Shown here: piece by piece, positions 27,508 to 37,191 of the stretch
Layout: each line of letters opens with the position of its first letter
Position numbering within the stretch: the first letter of the stretch is position 1
Source: Dehalococcoidia bacterium
GTDB lineage: Bacteria; Chloroflexota; Dehalococcoidia; Dehalococcoidales; RBG-16-60-22
DNA: 62,937 nt
Direction: 5' to 3'
NCBI GenBank assembly: GCA_030615035.1
Contig: JAUXAC010000006.1
Span: forward strand, 1 to 62,937
Notes under the pieces: generated by a model
Database searches by the model: none
Seen by the model: the letters and a program-made list of their open reading frames with translations, nothing else
Told to the model about the DNA's origin: nothing
Made by a program: the position numbers and the translations under genes

Positions 27508-28047
27508 TCAGGATGGTTTTTGTCTTTTGTTACCAGTATTAGACGTCTTTCCTTCTGCTTGTGGCTGCCCCGTACTTCCCCGCATCATAGCTATACGACC
27601 GGTTCTGGCTATCTCTCTAATTCCAAAACCACGGAGCAATTTTAATAGGGAATCGACTTTATCCTCGTCCCCGGTAATCTCAATTATTAGTGAATCGGCA
27701 GCAACATCTACTATGTTAGCCCTGAATATGTCCACAATCTCGATAATCTCACTGCGGGTAGCCGAAGTAGCTTTTACTTTTATCAACGCCAGTTCCCGAG
27801 CAGTGATATTATCACCGGTAATGTCAACTGCTTTGACCACATCCACAACTTTGTCTAACTGCTTTCTAACCTGTTCCACCATCGTGTCTGACCCATTGAC
27901 GACAAAAGTCATGCGCGATAAATGAGGCAATTCACTGTGTCCTACGGCAATACTTTCAATGTTGAAGCCCCGCCGGCGAAAAAGGCTTGCCATCCGGGTG
28001 AGCACGCCGGGCTTATCCTCAACCAAGGCAACTATAGTGTGCTTCAT
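27508..28047 (-). CDS. ilvN: Acetolactate synthase, small regulatory subunit
   Basis: IlvN binds valine and stimulates the catalytic subunit. About 179 residues with the N-terminal ACT domain (IVALVEDKPGVLTRMASLFRRRGFNIESI) and the second domain (ELALIKVKATSATRSEIIEIVDIFRANIVD). Start chosen at ATG 28047 (MKHTIV); ATG 28056 is also in frame and neither has a strong ribosome site. The tail after about residue 160 is low-complexity and polar. It follows a shorter ACT-only paralogue. Confidence 0.93.
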   Translation of the reverse strand: MKHTIVALVEDKPGVLTRMASLFRRRGFNIESIAVGHSELPHLSRMTFVVNGSDTMVEQVRKQLDKVVDVVKAVDITGDNITARELALIKVKATSATRSEIIEIVDIFRANIVDVAADSLIIEITGDEDKVDSLLKLLRGFGIREIARTGRIAMMRGSTGQPQAEGKTSNTGNKRQKPS

Positions 28048-28102
28048 ACTGACCATATGCTTGCTACTTTGTTTTCCCCTGTAACTTTAAGCCAAAACAG
28101 TT

Positions 28103-28378
28103 CTACACTGCACCTCTGGCGGTAATATCAGACACTCTGACCACGTCAACTATCTTCTCTAACTGTTTCCTGACCTGTCCCAGTATGCTCGCTGACCCGG
28201 TGACAACAATAGCGACACGGGTGAGTCCGGGCAATTCGCTGTCTTCACTTTCGATAGTTTCCAGCACGTTAACACTTTGAATATTGAAACCTCGTCTCCG
28301 AAAAACGTTTGACATCCGGTTTAGTACGCCAGGCTTATCCTCAACCAGAGCCAGCAGAATATGCTTTCTTTCCACCAT
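28103..28378 (-). CDS. Single-ACT-domain paralogue of IlvN
   Basis: 91 residues beginning MVERKHILLALVEDKPGV and then VFRRRGFNIQSVNVLE, clearly the ACT half of IlvN, ending right after VSDITARGAV where the true IlvN continues into its second domain. It has a four-residue-longer loop (TIESEDSE) than its neighbour. It lies between ilvB and full ilvN and most likely arose by tandem duplication. It may form mixed dimers with IlvN or give a second effector site on IlvB; this is inference. It could instead be a decaying copy, but the frame is intact. Confidence 0.85.
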   Translation of the reverse strand: MVERKHILLALVEDKPGVLNRMSNVFRRRGFNIQSVNVLETIESEDSELPGLTRVAIVVTGSASILGQVRKQLEKIVDVVRVSDITARGAV

Positions 28379-28396
28379 AGAATTGTCCTTTACAGC

Positions 28397-30121
28397 TCAG
28401 ATATTACTAACTGGCAGTTTAGTGGAATCGGAGACGGGTTTTGTTATTTTCCTTGGCTCCTCAATGGTTTCGTCTAAAGCCGCTCCTGGCGGCACCATCG
28501 GAAAAACATTTTCTTCTGGTTCCACCTTAAAATCTATCAGGAAAGGACCGGGATGCTCCATGGCTTGCTCAATAGCCGGCACCACCTCTTCCTTACGAGT
28601 AACCCTTAACCCGGGAAGGCGATACCCTTCGGCAATCTTGACAAAGTCAGGACAAGATAAGGGTGTGGCTACATATCGTTTCCCATAGAATAGTTCCTGC
28701 CATTGCCTAACCATCCCCAGATATCCATTATTTAGAATTGCTATCTTAACCGCAATATTATCCTGAACTATAGTGGCCAGCTCCTGTATCGTCATCTGAA
28801 TGCTGCCATCACCATCAATTACCCAGACAGGTCTATCCGGGCAACCCATCTTAGCCCCCATAGCGGCCGGTAGTCCAAATCCCATAGTCCCCAGGCCACC
28901 TGAGGTTAGCAGACTGTTTGGCTTATCATACCAGTAATGTTGAGCCGCCCACATCTGATTCTGCCCGACTCCGGTAGCAATAATAGCCTCCCCTTTGGTT
29001 ACCTCATAAATCTTACGAACCACATACTGAGGCAGAAGTCCGTCAGTCTCTCTAATTTCTACTGACGGATGTTCCCTACGCAAGCCATCTAGCTGTTTAA
29101 TCCATTCAGCATGTTTAGCAGGAGTAATAAGCTTATTTAATTCCTGAAGAACCGCCTTAACATCGCCAACTATCGGCACATCGACACGCACGTTTTTGCC
29201 GATTTCGGCGGGGTCAACATCAATATGGATAATAGGGGCATGAGGCACGAAAGCACTCACCTTACCGGTAAACCTGTCATCGAACCTCATCCCGATGGCA
29301 ATAATCAGGTCAGCCTTATTAACCGCCAAATTAGCGTAAGCCATGCCGTGCATGCCCACCATACCATAACTTAGAACATGAGTCTCAGGGAAGCAACCAG
29401 TACCCAATAAAGTAGTAACCACCGGTATTTGCGCTGTTTCTATTAGCTGCTTCAACTCAGCACACGCCTCGGAAATCATTATCCCTCTGCCAGCAAAAAT
29501 AAGGGGCCGTTCAGCTTCATTTATAAACTTGGCTGCCTTCTTAATTTGTGCCGGGTGTCCCTGAACTGTTGGCTTATAGCCAGGCAAATTCACTCGGCTA
29601 GGATAATGGAATTCGGTTTGCTCCATAAAAACGTCTCGTGGTATATCAATAAGTACTGGCCCGGGTCGGCCAGTCCTGGCCAGATGAAATGACTCCTTAA
29701 TCACTCCAGCCAGTGAATCCACATCAAGAACCAAGTAATTATGCTTGGTAATGGGCAGTGTGATGCCGGTAATATCTGTTTCCTGGAAAGCATCTTTGCC
29801 GATAAAGTGTCTAGCTACCTGACCGGTGATGGCTACTATTGGTGATGAGTCAAGATAAGCAGTAGCAATCCCGGTTACCAGATTGGTAGCACCGGGACCA
29901 GAGGTGGCTAGGCACACTCCTACCTTTCCTGTAGCCCGGGCATAGCCATCAGCCGCATGAGCCGCAGCCTGTTCATGGCGCACCAGAGCATGGCGCAGCT
30001 GGGGATACTGAGGTAAGGTATCATATAGTGGTAAAGTAGCACCACCAGGGATACCGAAAATAACCTCAACTCCCTCTTTTAGCAATCCTTCACACAAAAT
30101 CTGAGCACCAGTCATTTTCAT
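28397..30121 (-). CDS. ilvB: Acetolactate synthase, large catalytic subunit
   Basis: Thiamine-diphosphate enzyme for the first shared step of valine/leucine and isoleucine synthesis. 574 residues: GIPGGATLPLYDTLPQY with the catalytic Glu in VRHEQAAAHAADGYARATG, FAD-related GRGIMIS, and the ThDP motif VIDGDGSIQMTIQEL ending in ILNNGYLGMVRQWQ. Full length. It is followed by two small-subunit genes. Confidence 0.97.
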   Translation of the reverse strand: MKMTGAQILCEGLLKEGVEVIFGIPGGATLPLYDTLPQYPQLRHALVRHEQAAAHAADGYARATGKVGVCLATSGPGATNLVTGIATAYLDSSPIVAITGQVARHFIGKDAFQETDITGITLPITKHNYLVLDVDSLAGVIKESFHLARTGRPGPVLIDIPRDVFMEQTEFHYPSRVNLPGYKPTVQGHPAQIKKAAKFINEAERPLIFAGRGIMISEACAELKQLIETAQIPVVTTLLGTGCFPETHVLSYGMVGMHGMAYANLAVNKADLIIAIGMRFDDRFTGKVSAFVPHAPIIHIDVDPAEIGKNVRVDVPIVGDVKAVLQELNKLITPAKHAEWIKQLDGLRREHPSVEIRETDGLLPQYVVRKIYEVTKGEAIIATGVGQNQMWAAQHYWYDKPNSLLTSGGLGTMGFGLPAAMGAKMGCPDRPVWVIDGDGSIQMTIQELATIVQDNIAVKIAILNNGYLGMVRQWQELFYGKRYVATPLSCPDFVKIAEGYRLPGLRVTRKEEVVPAIEQAMEHPGPFLIDFKVEPEENVFPMVPPGAALDETIEEPRKITKPVSDSTKLPVSNI

Positions 30122-30135
30122 AATAGGCTCCTCTA

Positions 30136-31794
30136 TCAGCTAAACACTGCCCCGGTGTTAGCGGAACACACATGCTCTGCGTAGTATCTAAGATAGCCTG
30201 TCTTTACCTTCGGTTCAAATTCATCTAGCTGTGCCAGACGACCAGCTATCTCTTCGTCAGCAAGCTTTACCTCAAGCTTATAATTAGGAATATCAATGCT
30301 AATTATATCCCCGTCTCTTAAAGCAGCGATAGGTCCCTGACTAGCCGCCTCAGGGGAGACATGCCCTATAGCAGCACCCCGACTGGCTCCAGAAAAACGC
30401 CCGTCAGTGATAAGGGCTACTTTTTTATCCATACCGCTACCACTCAGCATAGAAGTGGGGGTAAGCATCTCTCTCATGCCCGGTCCTCCCTTAGGGCCTT
30501 CATAGCGAACAACTAATACATCACCTGGCTTTATTCTATCTCCCATAATTGCCTTGGTAACTTTCTCTTCAGAGTCAAAAATTCTGGCTGGCCCCTGATG
30601 CACCATCATCTCGGGGGCTACCCCCACCCTCTTTACGATAGCGCCATCCGGGGCTAGATTACCGAAAAGTAGAGCAAGCCCTCCAGTAGCTGAATGAGCA
30701 TTGGCAATAGGGCGAATAACCTCATTATCTAAAATCTGGCTATTGGCGATATTTTCACCTACCGTTTTCCCGGTCACTGTTCTTGATTTTAGCCTCAATA
30801 ATCCCTGAAGTTCCTTCATTACCGCCGCTACACCACCGGCACGGTCCAAATCCTCTAAGTGATATTGACCGGCTGGTCTTAGGCTACACAGATAGGGAGT
30901 ACGCTGGCTTATCTCATTTAACGCTGCCAGGTGGAAATCAGTCCCTGCCTCATGAGCTATAGCCATAAGGTGCAAAACTGAATTGGTACTGCCGCCTAAT
31001 GCCATGTCAACCGTAAAGGCATTATAGATAGAATCATTATTTATGATATCACGAGGATGAATATCACTAGCTAGAAGCTTCATAACCTGTCGTCCAGCTT
31101 CTCTGGCCAAACCTTGCCGCCTCGAATCGACTGCCAGAATAGTGCCATTGCCTGGCAACCCCATTCCCAGGGCTTCGGTCAAGCAATTCATAGTATTAGC
31201 GGTAAACATTCCAGCACAGCTACCGCAGCCAGGACAGGCCAGTTGCTCTACCTGCCGTAGTTCTTCCTGACTCATCTTACCACTGATTACCTTGCCCACT
31301 GCCTCAAAGACAGAACTGATGTCAAGTTTTTTACCATCTCTACCCAAGAGCCCGGCTAACATAGGACCGCCACTGACGAAGATAGCAGGTAGATTCAGTC
31401 TGGCTGCTGCCATAAGCATCCCGGGGACTACTTTGTCGCAATTGGGAATAAAGACTAAGGCATCGAAGGCATGAGCTTCAGCCACTATCTCCACTGAGTC
31501 AGCAGTTAGTTCCCGACTGGGCAGGCTGTATTTCATACCGAGGTGGTTCATAGCAATACCATCACATACTGCAATAGTATTAACTTCAAAGGGAACACCG
31601 CCTCCTTCACGCACTCCTGCCTTGACTGCCTCGGCAATACCTTGCAGATGCATGTGCCCGGGAACGATTTCGCTAAAGCTATTAATAATACCAATAAAGG
31701 GCTTATCCATTTCAGCTCGCGTGCAGCCTAAGGCGTGTAATAAAGACCGGTGCGGTGCCCGTTCTACGCCCTTTTTTATCACATCACTTTTCAC
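30136..31794 (-). CDS. ilvD: Dihydroxy-acid dehydratase
   Basis: Fe-S dehydratase producing 2-oxoisovalerate and 3-methyl-2-oxovalerate. 552 residues, with cluster cysteines in [10 protein letters not shown] and [20 protein letters not shown], and the C-terminal [21 protein letters not shown]. The start at 31794 (GTG) has GGAGGGG about 7 nt upstream. It is first in the branched-chain operon; a promoter lies about 80 nt upstream. Confidence 0.97.
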   Translation of the reverse strand: MKSDVIKKGVERAPHRSLLHALGCTRAEMDKPFIGIINSFSEIVPGHMHLQGIAEAVKAGVREGGGVPFEVNTIAVCDGIAMNHLGMKYSLPSRELTADSVEIVAEAHAFDALVFIPNCDKVVPGMLMAAARLNLPAIFVSGGPMLAGLLGRDGKKLDISSVFEAVGKVISGKMSQEELRQVEQLACPGCGSCAGMFTANTMNCLTEALGMGLPGNGTILAVDSRRQGLAREAGRQVMKLLASDIHPRDIINNDSIYNAFTVDMALGGSTNSVLHLMAIAHEAGTDFHLAALNEISQRTPYLCSLRPAGQYHLEDLDRAGGVAAVMKELQGLLRLKSRTVTGKTVGENIANSQILDNEVIRPIANAHSATGGLALLFGNLAPDGAIVKRVGVAPEMMVHQGPARIFDSEEKVTKAIMGDRIKPGDVLVVRYEGPKGGPGMREMLTPTSMLSGSGMDKKVALITDGRFSGASRGAAIGHVSPEAASQGPIAALRDGDIISIDIPNYKLEVKLADEEIAGRLAQLDEFEPKVKTGYLRYYAEHVCSANTGAVFS

Positions 31795-31883
31795 GCATTA
31801 CCCCTCCAGATAGAAATAAAAAAAGAACCGTCTCCCTATGAATAAACTAGAAACTCTGGAATACAACCTATAATGCTTACCAC

Positions 31884-31913
31884 AAGATAGCACAGTCCAC
31901 ATTTTACTGTCAA
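31884..31913 (-). promoter_or_regulatory. ilvD: Promoter of the branched-chain amino-acid operon
   Basis: Minus-strand TTGACA (31913-31908), 18-nt spacer, TATCTT (31889-31884). The leader to ilvD is about 80 nt. I looked for a T-box or a leucine/valine-rich leader peptide in it and saw neither; a weak hairpin with a run of seven T (around 31820) is the only possible attenuation element. Confidence 0.6.
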
Positions 31914-31944
31914 ACGAGCCCGCTTAGGAATTGTTCGCCAACTA

Positions 31945-32382
31945 TTATTGGCCCTCCATAGCTCTTATCTTGTCCAGCCTCTGCAGATGTCTCCCCTTTT
32001 CAAACTCACTGGCAAGAAAAGCTTCAATCATTTCAGGTACTTGCTCTTGTCCTTTTCTTGCTGCCAGACACAGGACATTGGCATCATTGTGCTGGCGAGC
32101 CCGGCGAGCGCTGAAGACATCATCGCACCGGGCTGCCCTTATGCCTTTGACCTTATTAGCGGCAATGCTCATACCAATGCCAGTGTCACATATTAAAATG
32201 CCATATTCAAAGTTACCCTTAGCTACTGCTTCCGCTACTCTTTTGGCAATATCAGGATAATCTACCGGGTCAGCAGTATAGGTGCCAAAATCCTCATAGC
32301 TCTGCCTTGCCCCGGCAAGTAGCTTTAGGATAAATTGCTTGAGACTCAGCCCCCTGTGGTCACAGCCAATAGCAATATGCAC
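31945..32382 (-). CDS. rpiB: Ribose-5-phosphate isomerase B
   Basis: Interconverts ribose 5-phosphate and ribulose 5-phosphate. 145 residues with IAIGCDHRG, VDYPDIAKRVAEAV, LICDTGIGMSIAANKVKGIRAA (catalytic loop with the Gly-rich phosphate site) and DANVLCLAAR. The usual catalytic Cys/Thr segment LICDTGIG is present. It follows tsaC by 15 nt and precedes the ilv promoter. Confidence 0.95.
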   Translation of the reverse strand: MHIAIGCDHRGLSLKQFILKLLAGARQSYEDFGTYTADPVDYPDIAKRVAEAVAKGNFEYGILICDTGIGMSIAANKVKGIRAARCDDVFSARRARQHNDANVLCLAARKGQEQVPEMIEAFLASEFEKGRHLQRLDKIRAMEGQ

Positions 32383-32397
32383 TATCTAAACCTCCTT

Positions 32398-33057
32398 TTA
32401 GCCTGGATCTTGAAGAGATTGTAAGATTTGCCGAAGCTCCAGCCAGCTTACTCGCCCCTGCCGAAGAAGCTGAGGCGGGCTAACCGATAAATCAACTATG
32501 GTGGAGAGTTCACGCGTAGGTAATGGGCCCTGGTCTAGAATGAGCGCTACATTCTCAATAGCCTCTCCCAATTGGCCCACAACTTCTTGGACTGAGTAAG
32601 GTGCTGGTTTGCCACTGGTATTGGCACTGGTAGCGGTTAGCGGAAGGTCTGTCATTGCTGCCAGAGTCAATATTACCCTATTGTCAGGAATTCTAATACC
32701 AATAGTATCTCGCCCGGCGACAAGTAAGGAGGGTATTATTTTCTTTTTGGGCAATACTAGTGTCAGAGCGCCGGGTAGGAAACTGCGGGCGAGATATTGG
32801 GCAGCCTTGTTTATACAGGCATATTTTTCAGCTGCCTCCAGAGAACCTACTGCGACATGTATTGGGTTAGAGTATGAGCGCCCTTTTAGATTGAAGACCC
32901 TTACCACAGCCTTTGGGTCAAGGGCATTAGCGGTAAGAGCATAGCCGGTATCAGTTGGGCACACTATCACCTTGCCTTTCGCTATCAGACGTGCCGCTCG
33001 CCTGAGTATCTGGAGGGAAGGTTTATTAGCATTAACTATCTCTATCTTAACTACCAC
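32398..33057 (-). CDS. tsaC: L-threonylcarbamoyladenylate synthase
   Basis: Makes the TC-AMP intermediate for tRNA t6A37. 219 residues of the YrdC/Sua5 fold: AARLIAKGKVIVCPTDTGYALTANA near the start with the KxR-type ATP site, and LPLTATSANTSGKPAPYSV. I start at GTG 33057, preceded by GGAGG and overlapping the tsaD end by 11 nt; the in-frame ATG at 33090 would lie well inside tsaD. All four t6A genes are together here. Confidence 0.93.
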   Translation of the reverse strand: MVVKIEIVNANKPSLQILRRAARLIAKGKVIVCPTDTGYALTANALDPKAVVRVFNLKGRSYSNPIHVAVGSLEAAEKYACINKAAQYLARSFLPGALTLVLPKKKIIPSLLVAGRDTIGIRIPDNRVILTLAAMTDLPLTATSANTSGKPAPYSVQEVVGQLGEAIENVALILDQGPLPTRELSTIVDLSVSPPQLLRQGRVSWLELRQILQSLQDPG

Positions 33058-34075
33058 ATTGCACCTCCAGTGGAGCGTTAGGCAAAACATCGAGACTCAA
33101 GTCAGCCGTCTCGCCCCGCCTAAGTCTAGCGTATCCGGCAGCAGCTATCATTGCCGCATTGTCGGTACATAGAGAAAACTCAGGAAAGAATACTTTAATC
33201 CTCTCCCGTTGACAAGTATCCAAGAAGACCTCCCTTAGTCGCCTATTGGCGGAGACACCACCGGTAACACTAACCGTAGATACTTTCCGCTGTGACGCAG
33301 CGCGTAAAGTCTTGGCGATTAAAACATCCACAATCGCCTCCTGAAAACTGGCGGCGATATCTTCGAGGGGCAGTGCCTCATTGCTGGCAATCTTATCCTT
33401 AAAGGCATTGATAACAGACGTTTTCAATCCGCTAAAGCTGAAATCCAGCGTATTAGCTCTCAGTAATGGTCGCGGAAAGCTGAAGGCTTTTCTGTCGCCC
33501 TGAGTTGAGAGCTTATCAATAACCGGGCCTCCGGGAAAGCCAAGGCCAAGGAACTTGGCAATCTTGTCAAAGGCCTCGCCGGCAGCATCATCAAGAGTAC
33601 TCCCAAGCAATTCGTACTGGCAATAATCTTGAACATAAACCAACATAGTGTGGCCACCGGAAACAGTCAAACAAACGTAGGGCACAGGCATCTGGGGATT
33701 ACTGAGAAGATTGGCAAAAATATGCCCTTCAATGTGGTGCAAACCAATCAGAGGGACTCGCAAAGAATAACTAAGTGACTTCGCTGCGGCTACTCCGACC
33801 AAAAGACAGCCGATTAAACCCTGTTTTGAAGTGACAGCTATGGCTTCAACATCGGCTAGAGTTTTGCCCGCCGAAGCAACCGCCTCTTCAATAACATAAG
33901 CAATAAGTTCAGTATGCCTTCTGGCGGCAATTTCTGGAACGACACCACCAAACTTGTTGAGTAAATCCAGCTGAGTAGCGATTATATTAGATAACGCCAC
34001 CCTGCCGTCAGCAACTAAGGCGGCAGAGGTTTCATCACAGGAAGTTTCAATACCCAAAACTAACACTGTTGCCAA
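33047..34075 (-). CDS. tsaD: tRNA N6-adenosine threonylcarbamoyltransferase
   Basis: Catalytic subunit that moves the threonylcarbamoyl group to A37. 342 residues: GIETSCDETSAALV near the start, metal-binding HHIEGHIFANLL (HxxxH), SGGHTMLVYV, and SVTGGVSANRRLRE. Full length. It starts 2 nt after tsaB ends. Confidence 0.97.
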   Translation of the reverse strand: MATVLVLGIETSCDETSAALVADGRVALSNIIATQLDLLNKFGGVVPEIAARRHTELIAYVIEEAVASAGKTLADVEAIAVTSKQGLIGCLLVGVAAAKSLSYSLRVPLIGLHHIEGHIFANLLSNPQMPVPYVCLTVSGGHTMLVYVQDYCQYELLGSTLDDAAGEAFDKIAKFLGLGFPGGPVIDKLSTQGDRKAFSFPRPLLRANTLDFSFSGLKTSVINAFKDKIASNEALPLEDIAASFQEAIVDVLIAKTLRAASQRKVSTVSVTGGVSANRRLREVFLDTCQRERIKVFFPEFSLCTDNAAMIAAAGYARLRRGETADLSLDVLPNAPLEVQCGS

Positions 34076-34077
34076 TC

Positions 34078-34785
34078 CTATTCTTTTACTTGAGCACTCC
34101 TCGAATATTTACTACCCAGGAAAGCCCGAGCAGTTGATTCTTTCAAATACAGTGGCTCCAAAGAAAGAGGGTCATCGCTTTCTCCACGTTTAAGGCGAAT
34201 CGCTGCTAGCAAAGCCACTGTAGCCCCTTTGGGCACACCTTCTATAGCGTCGATGCTAATGCCCACTATTTGACCGATTAATTGGCTGCAGGCTTTTGCC
34301 TCAGCACCAGTGAAGACCGTGGGCTCCTTGACTCTCTCAGACAACTCCTTCAGGTCACCAACATAATACTCGCCTATCCTGTTGACGGTGTCGTTTTTGG
34401 TGCGGTAGAAGGCAGCGTACACCGTATCTTTGGTACCGGCGTAAATAATGGAGCAAATTTGCGCCGGGGTATTTCTGGCATTATAAGCGAGTACTTCTAA
34501 AGTAGGTACCCCGGAAACAGGTTTGTTAGTGCTATAGGCGAGGATTTTAGCCACCGTTACCCCTACTCTTATTCCTGTCCACGAGCCCGGGCCTAACCCG
34601 ACCCCAAATCCCTGAATATCTTCTAATTGAAGGTTGGCCTTTTTTAATGCGAAATCGATATTTGAAACTATTTTCTCGAGGGAATCAGCTCTTGCCTCAA
34701 AGTTGAAATCGGCCAGGATCCGTTCATCATCAGTTACACCTACAGCATTGGCATAGCCCGATGTATCTATACCCAATATTTTCAT
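34078..34785 (-). CDS. tsaB: t6A synthesis protein TsaB
   Basis: Non-catalytic ASKHA-fold partner of TsaD. 235 residues: ILGIDTSGYANAVGV, then GVGLGPGSWTGIRVGVTVAKILAY, the family's best-conserved stretch. The C-terminal residues (LEPLYLKESTARAF) match the usual YLR-type tail. Overlaps the tsaE end by 4 nt. Confidence 0.94.
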   Translation of the reverse strand: MKILGIDTSGYANAVGVTDDERILADFNFEARADSLEKIVSNIDFALKKANLQLEDIQGFGVGLGPGSWTGIRVGVTVAKILAYSTNKPVSGVPTLEVLAYNARNTPAQICSIIYAGTKDTVYAAFYRTKNDTVNRIGEYYVGDLKELSERVKEPTVFTGAEAKACSQLIGQIVGISIDAIEGVPKGATVALLAAIRLKRGESDDPLSLEPLYLKESTARAFLGSKYSRSAQVKE

Positions 34786-35276
34786 TGGTTACCAAGCTCC
34801 CCAAGCAAACTGTCAAATCTTTCCCCGAAGCTAACAAGTTCAAGCTGGCGTCTCCGCGCTGAAAGCACCTGAAAATGCACTTGCAAATAGTTATCGGATA
34901 GAAGGGAAAGAATCTTTTCCGCCCATTCCACCACTATCACCCCAGAGTCAGCTTTGGCCAGATAGTCCAATATCCCAATTTCAAATTCCTCAGCTATGGT
35001 GTCAAGTCGATATAAATCTATGTGGAAAACAGGAAGCCTTCCCCGGTACTCATTAACAAAGATAAACGTTGGACTGCTAACATACCTTTCAGGGACACCC
35101 AATCCGACACAAATGCCCCTAGTGAACAGCGTCTTTCCACAACCCAGCTCCCCGATTAAAGCAATAATGCTCCCCGCTTTCAGCCTCTCACCCACTCGCT
35201 TACCAAAACTAAAAGTGGTTGCCGGGCTATTACTTGGAAATACATACTTTTGTTGAATATTCAAAGGGTATGACAT
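34782..35276 (-). CDS. tsaE: t6A synthesis ATPase TsaE
   Basis: P-loop ATPase required to recycle the TsaBD complex. 164 residues: Walker A GELGCGKTLFTRG, then YVSSPTFIFVNEY and HIDLYRLD, the family's conserved elements, and VVEWAEKI. It heads the tsaE-tsaB-tsaD-tsaC-rpiB unit, divergent from guaA. Confidence 0.95.
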   Translation of the reverse strand: MSYPLNIQQKYVFPSNSPATTFSFGKRVGERLKAGSIIALIGELGCGKTLFTRGICVGLGVPERYVSSPTFIFVNEYRGRLPVFHIDLYRLDTIAEEFEIGILDYLAKADSGVIVVEWAEKILSLLSDNYLQVHFQVLSARRRQLELVSFGERFDSLLGELGNQ

Positions 35277-35302
35277 AGCTTTGCTATAAGTAGCTTCTCC
35301 CC

Positions 35303-35331
35303 TTGACGGTAGTATATCATAATGGTAATCT
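35303..35331 (+). promoter_or_regulatory. guaA: Possible promoter of guaA
   Basis: TTGACG (35303-35308), 17 nt, TAATCT (35326-35331). The -10 is weak. A start about 7 nt later would leave only a very short leader before the ATG at 35345. Confidence 0.4.
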
Positions 35332-35344
35332 GTGTTCTATAAAC

Positions 35345-37030
35345 ATGGCTAAGAACAAGTCAAAACAAGTTTCAAAAGATAGTCGTCGAGTAGCTACCAC
35401 TGATGATATTGAAGTCTCCACCTATCTAGAAATTGCCAAGGAGATAAGTGGTGTACAGCCGGCAGCACTGAAGGAGGCTGTATCCGGCGCTGAGCGCGAA
35501 GCTATAATCGTCATCGACTTTGGCTCGCAATATAGCATGCTAATCGCCCGCCGAGTGCGTGAGTGCCAAGTATACTGTGAGTTACTACCTCATGATACCC
35601 CTTGGGAAAAGATAGCCCCCCTCAATCCCAGGGGATTTATTCTCTCCGGAGGTCCAGCTAGCGTTTATGACTCCAATGTACCTCTCGCGCCGGCTTATGT
35701 TTATGGAAGTCATTTACCTGTATTGGGTATTTGCTACGGGATGCAGGCTATCGCCAAACAGTTGGGGGGGAAGATTGCACCAGGAACAAAGCGTGAATAT
35801 GGTCACGCTGTTTTACACTTGAGTACCCATGATTCACCCTTATTTGCCAATTTACCGGTTTCCACGCCAGTGTGGATGAGCCATGGTGACAAAATTGAAA
35901 AAATGCCACCGGGTTTTACTGCCTTGGCCCACACTGAAAACTCACCCATTGCTGTTATGGGTAACAAAGAGGGAATATTCGGTCTCCAGTTCCACCCTGA
36001 GGTAGCCCATACCCCCGAGGGAAAGACTATACTGAAAAATTTTGTCTACCGAGTATGTAGCTGCAAGGGAAACTGGACGATAGGTAGCTTCATAAATGAT
36101 GGCGTGGCTAGAATAAAACAGCAGGTGGGCAAAGGCAAGGCCATTTGTGCTCTCTCTGGAGGAGTTGATTCAGCAGTTGTCGCCACCCTCATTCACCGGG
36201 CTATCGGCGACCAGCTTACCTGCATCTTTGTAAATCACGGGCTGCTACGGCGTGAAGAAGTGGAAAGAACTTTTAATGTCTTCCGACTTAATATGGGAAT
36301 GAATATTATCTATGTTGACGCCAGTGGAAGGTTCCTTCGCCGCTTAAAAGCGGTAACAGACCCAGAGATGAAGCGCAAAATCATCGGCGAGGAATTCATA
36401 AGGGTATTTGAAGAGGAAGCCAAAAAAGTAGGTAAGGTTGACTTTCTGGCACAAGGGACTCTCTACCCTGATGTCATTGAGAGCGCATCTTCAGGGAGTA
36501 AAGCCTCAGCCAAAATAAAAACCCACCACAACGTTGGTGGACTGCCGGCCAAAATGAAGCTGAAATTGCTTGAACCGGTAAGAGACTTGTTTAAGGATGA
36601 AGTGCGCCACGTAGGGCTGGAACTGGGTCTCCCTGAAGAGATGGTATGGCGACAGCCCTTCCCCGGTCCGGGTTTAGCCATTCGCATTATCGGTGAGGTA
36701 ACCAAGGAGAAGCTTGAGATACTGCGTAGTGCCGACTTCGTTGTAATGAACGAGATTAAAAAAGCAAAGCTTTATCGTCAGCTATGGCAGAGCTTTGCCA
36801 TCCTCACCGATGTGAAGAGTGTGGGCGTGATGGGTGACTACAGGACCTATGGCTATCTGGTTGCCATTCGCGCGGTAACCAGCGAAGATGCGATGACGGC
36901 TGACTGGTCACGCCTCCCCTACGATGTTCTGGCACGCATTTCCAACCGCATCGTTAACGAAGTGCCTGAGGTCAACCGTGTTGTCTACGATATAACCTCC
37001 AAACCCCCGTCAACTATAGAGTGGGAGTAA
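35345..37030 (+). CDS. guaA: GMP synthase (glutamine-hydrolysing)
   Basis: Converts XMP to GMP. 561 residues: class I amidotransferase with nucleophile Cys in GICYGMQAI and [11 protein letters not shown], the PP-loop SGGVDSAV, and the C-terminal dimer domain ending STIEWE. Start at ATG 35345 (MAKNKSK). About 50 residues precede the usual N-terminus ([11 protein letters not shown]); they are charged and helical and absent from typical GuaA. A copy of the last few codons appears again about 130 nt downstream. Confidence 0.96.
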   Translation: MAKNKSKQVSKDSRRVATTDDIEVSTYLEIAKEISGVQPAALKEAVSGAEREAIIVIDFGSQYSMLIARRVRECQVYCELLPHDTPWEKIAPLNPRGFILSGGPASVYDSNVPLAPAYVYGSHLPVLGICYGMQAIAKQLGGKIAPGTKREYGHAVLHLSTHDSPLFANLPVSTPVWMSHGDKIEKMPPGFTALAHTENSPIAVMGNKEGIFGLQFHPEVAHTPEGKTILKNFVYRVCSCKGNWTIGSFINDGVARIKQQVGKGKAICALSGGVDSAVVATLIHRAIGDQLTCIFVNHGLLRREEVERTFNVFRLNMGMNIIYVDASGRFLRRLKAVTDPEMKRKIIGEEFIRVFEEEAKKVGKVDFLAQGTLYPDVIESASSGSKASAKIKTHHNVGGLPAKMKLKLLEPVRDLFKDEVRHVGLELGLPEEMVWRQPFPGPGLAIRIIGEVTKEKLEILRSADFVVMNEIKKAKLYRQLWQSFAILTDVKSVGVMGDYRTYGYLVAIRAVTSEDAMTADWSRLPYDVLARISNRIVNEVPEVNRVVYDITSKPPSTIEWE

Positions 37031-37191
37031 AAAAGAGGTTAGCTTTGAATTGTTTTTGGTTAAATAATGCGTAAAATACTGTAAAAAATTTGGGGGAACA
37101 ATTCGTAGCTGTTTAGCTTTGATTTGTTTTTAGAGTTATGTCAACAAGAGAGTGGGAGTAAAAGACTTCAAAATTGCCTGAAGAGGACACT
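37031..37191. repeat. Gap holding a duplicated guaA 3' end
   Basis: 37010-37030 (guaA end) and 37141-37161 match at most positions, sharing AGAGTGGGAGTAAAA. A second pair, AGCTTTGAATTGTTTTT at 37041 and AGCTTTGATTTGTTTTT at 37115, repeats the sequence next to it. The block suggests a local duplication where the neighbouring AT-rich gene was inserted. Confidence 0.6.

Noticed and set aside
31795..31883. T-box or leader-peptide attenuator before ilvD
   Set aside because: No T-box consensus (AGGGTGG) and no branched-chain codon run were found in the leader; only a weak hairpin with a T run.
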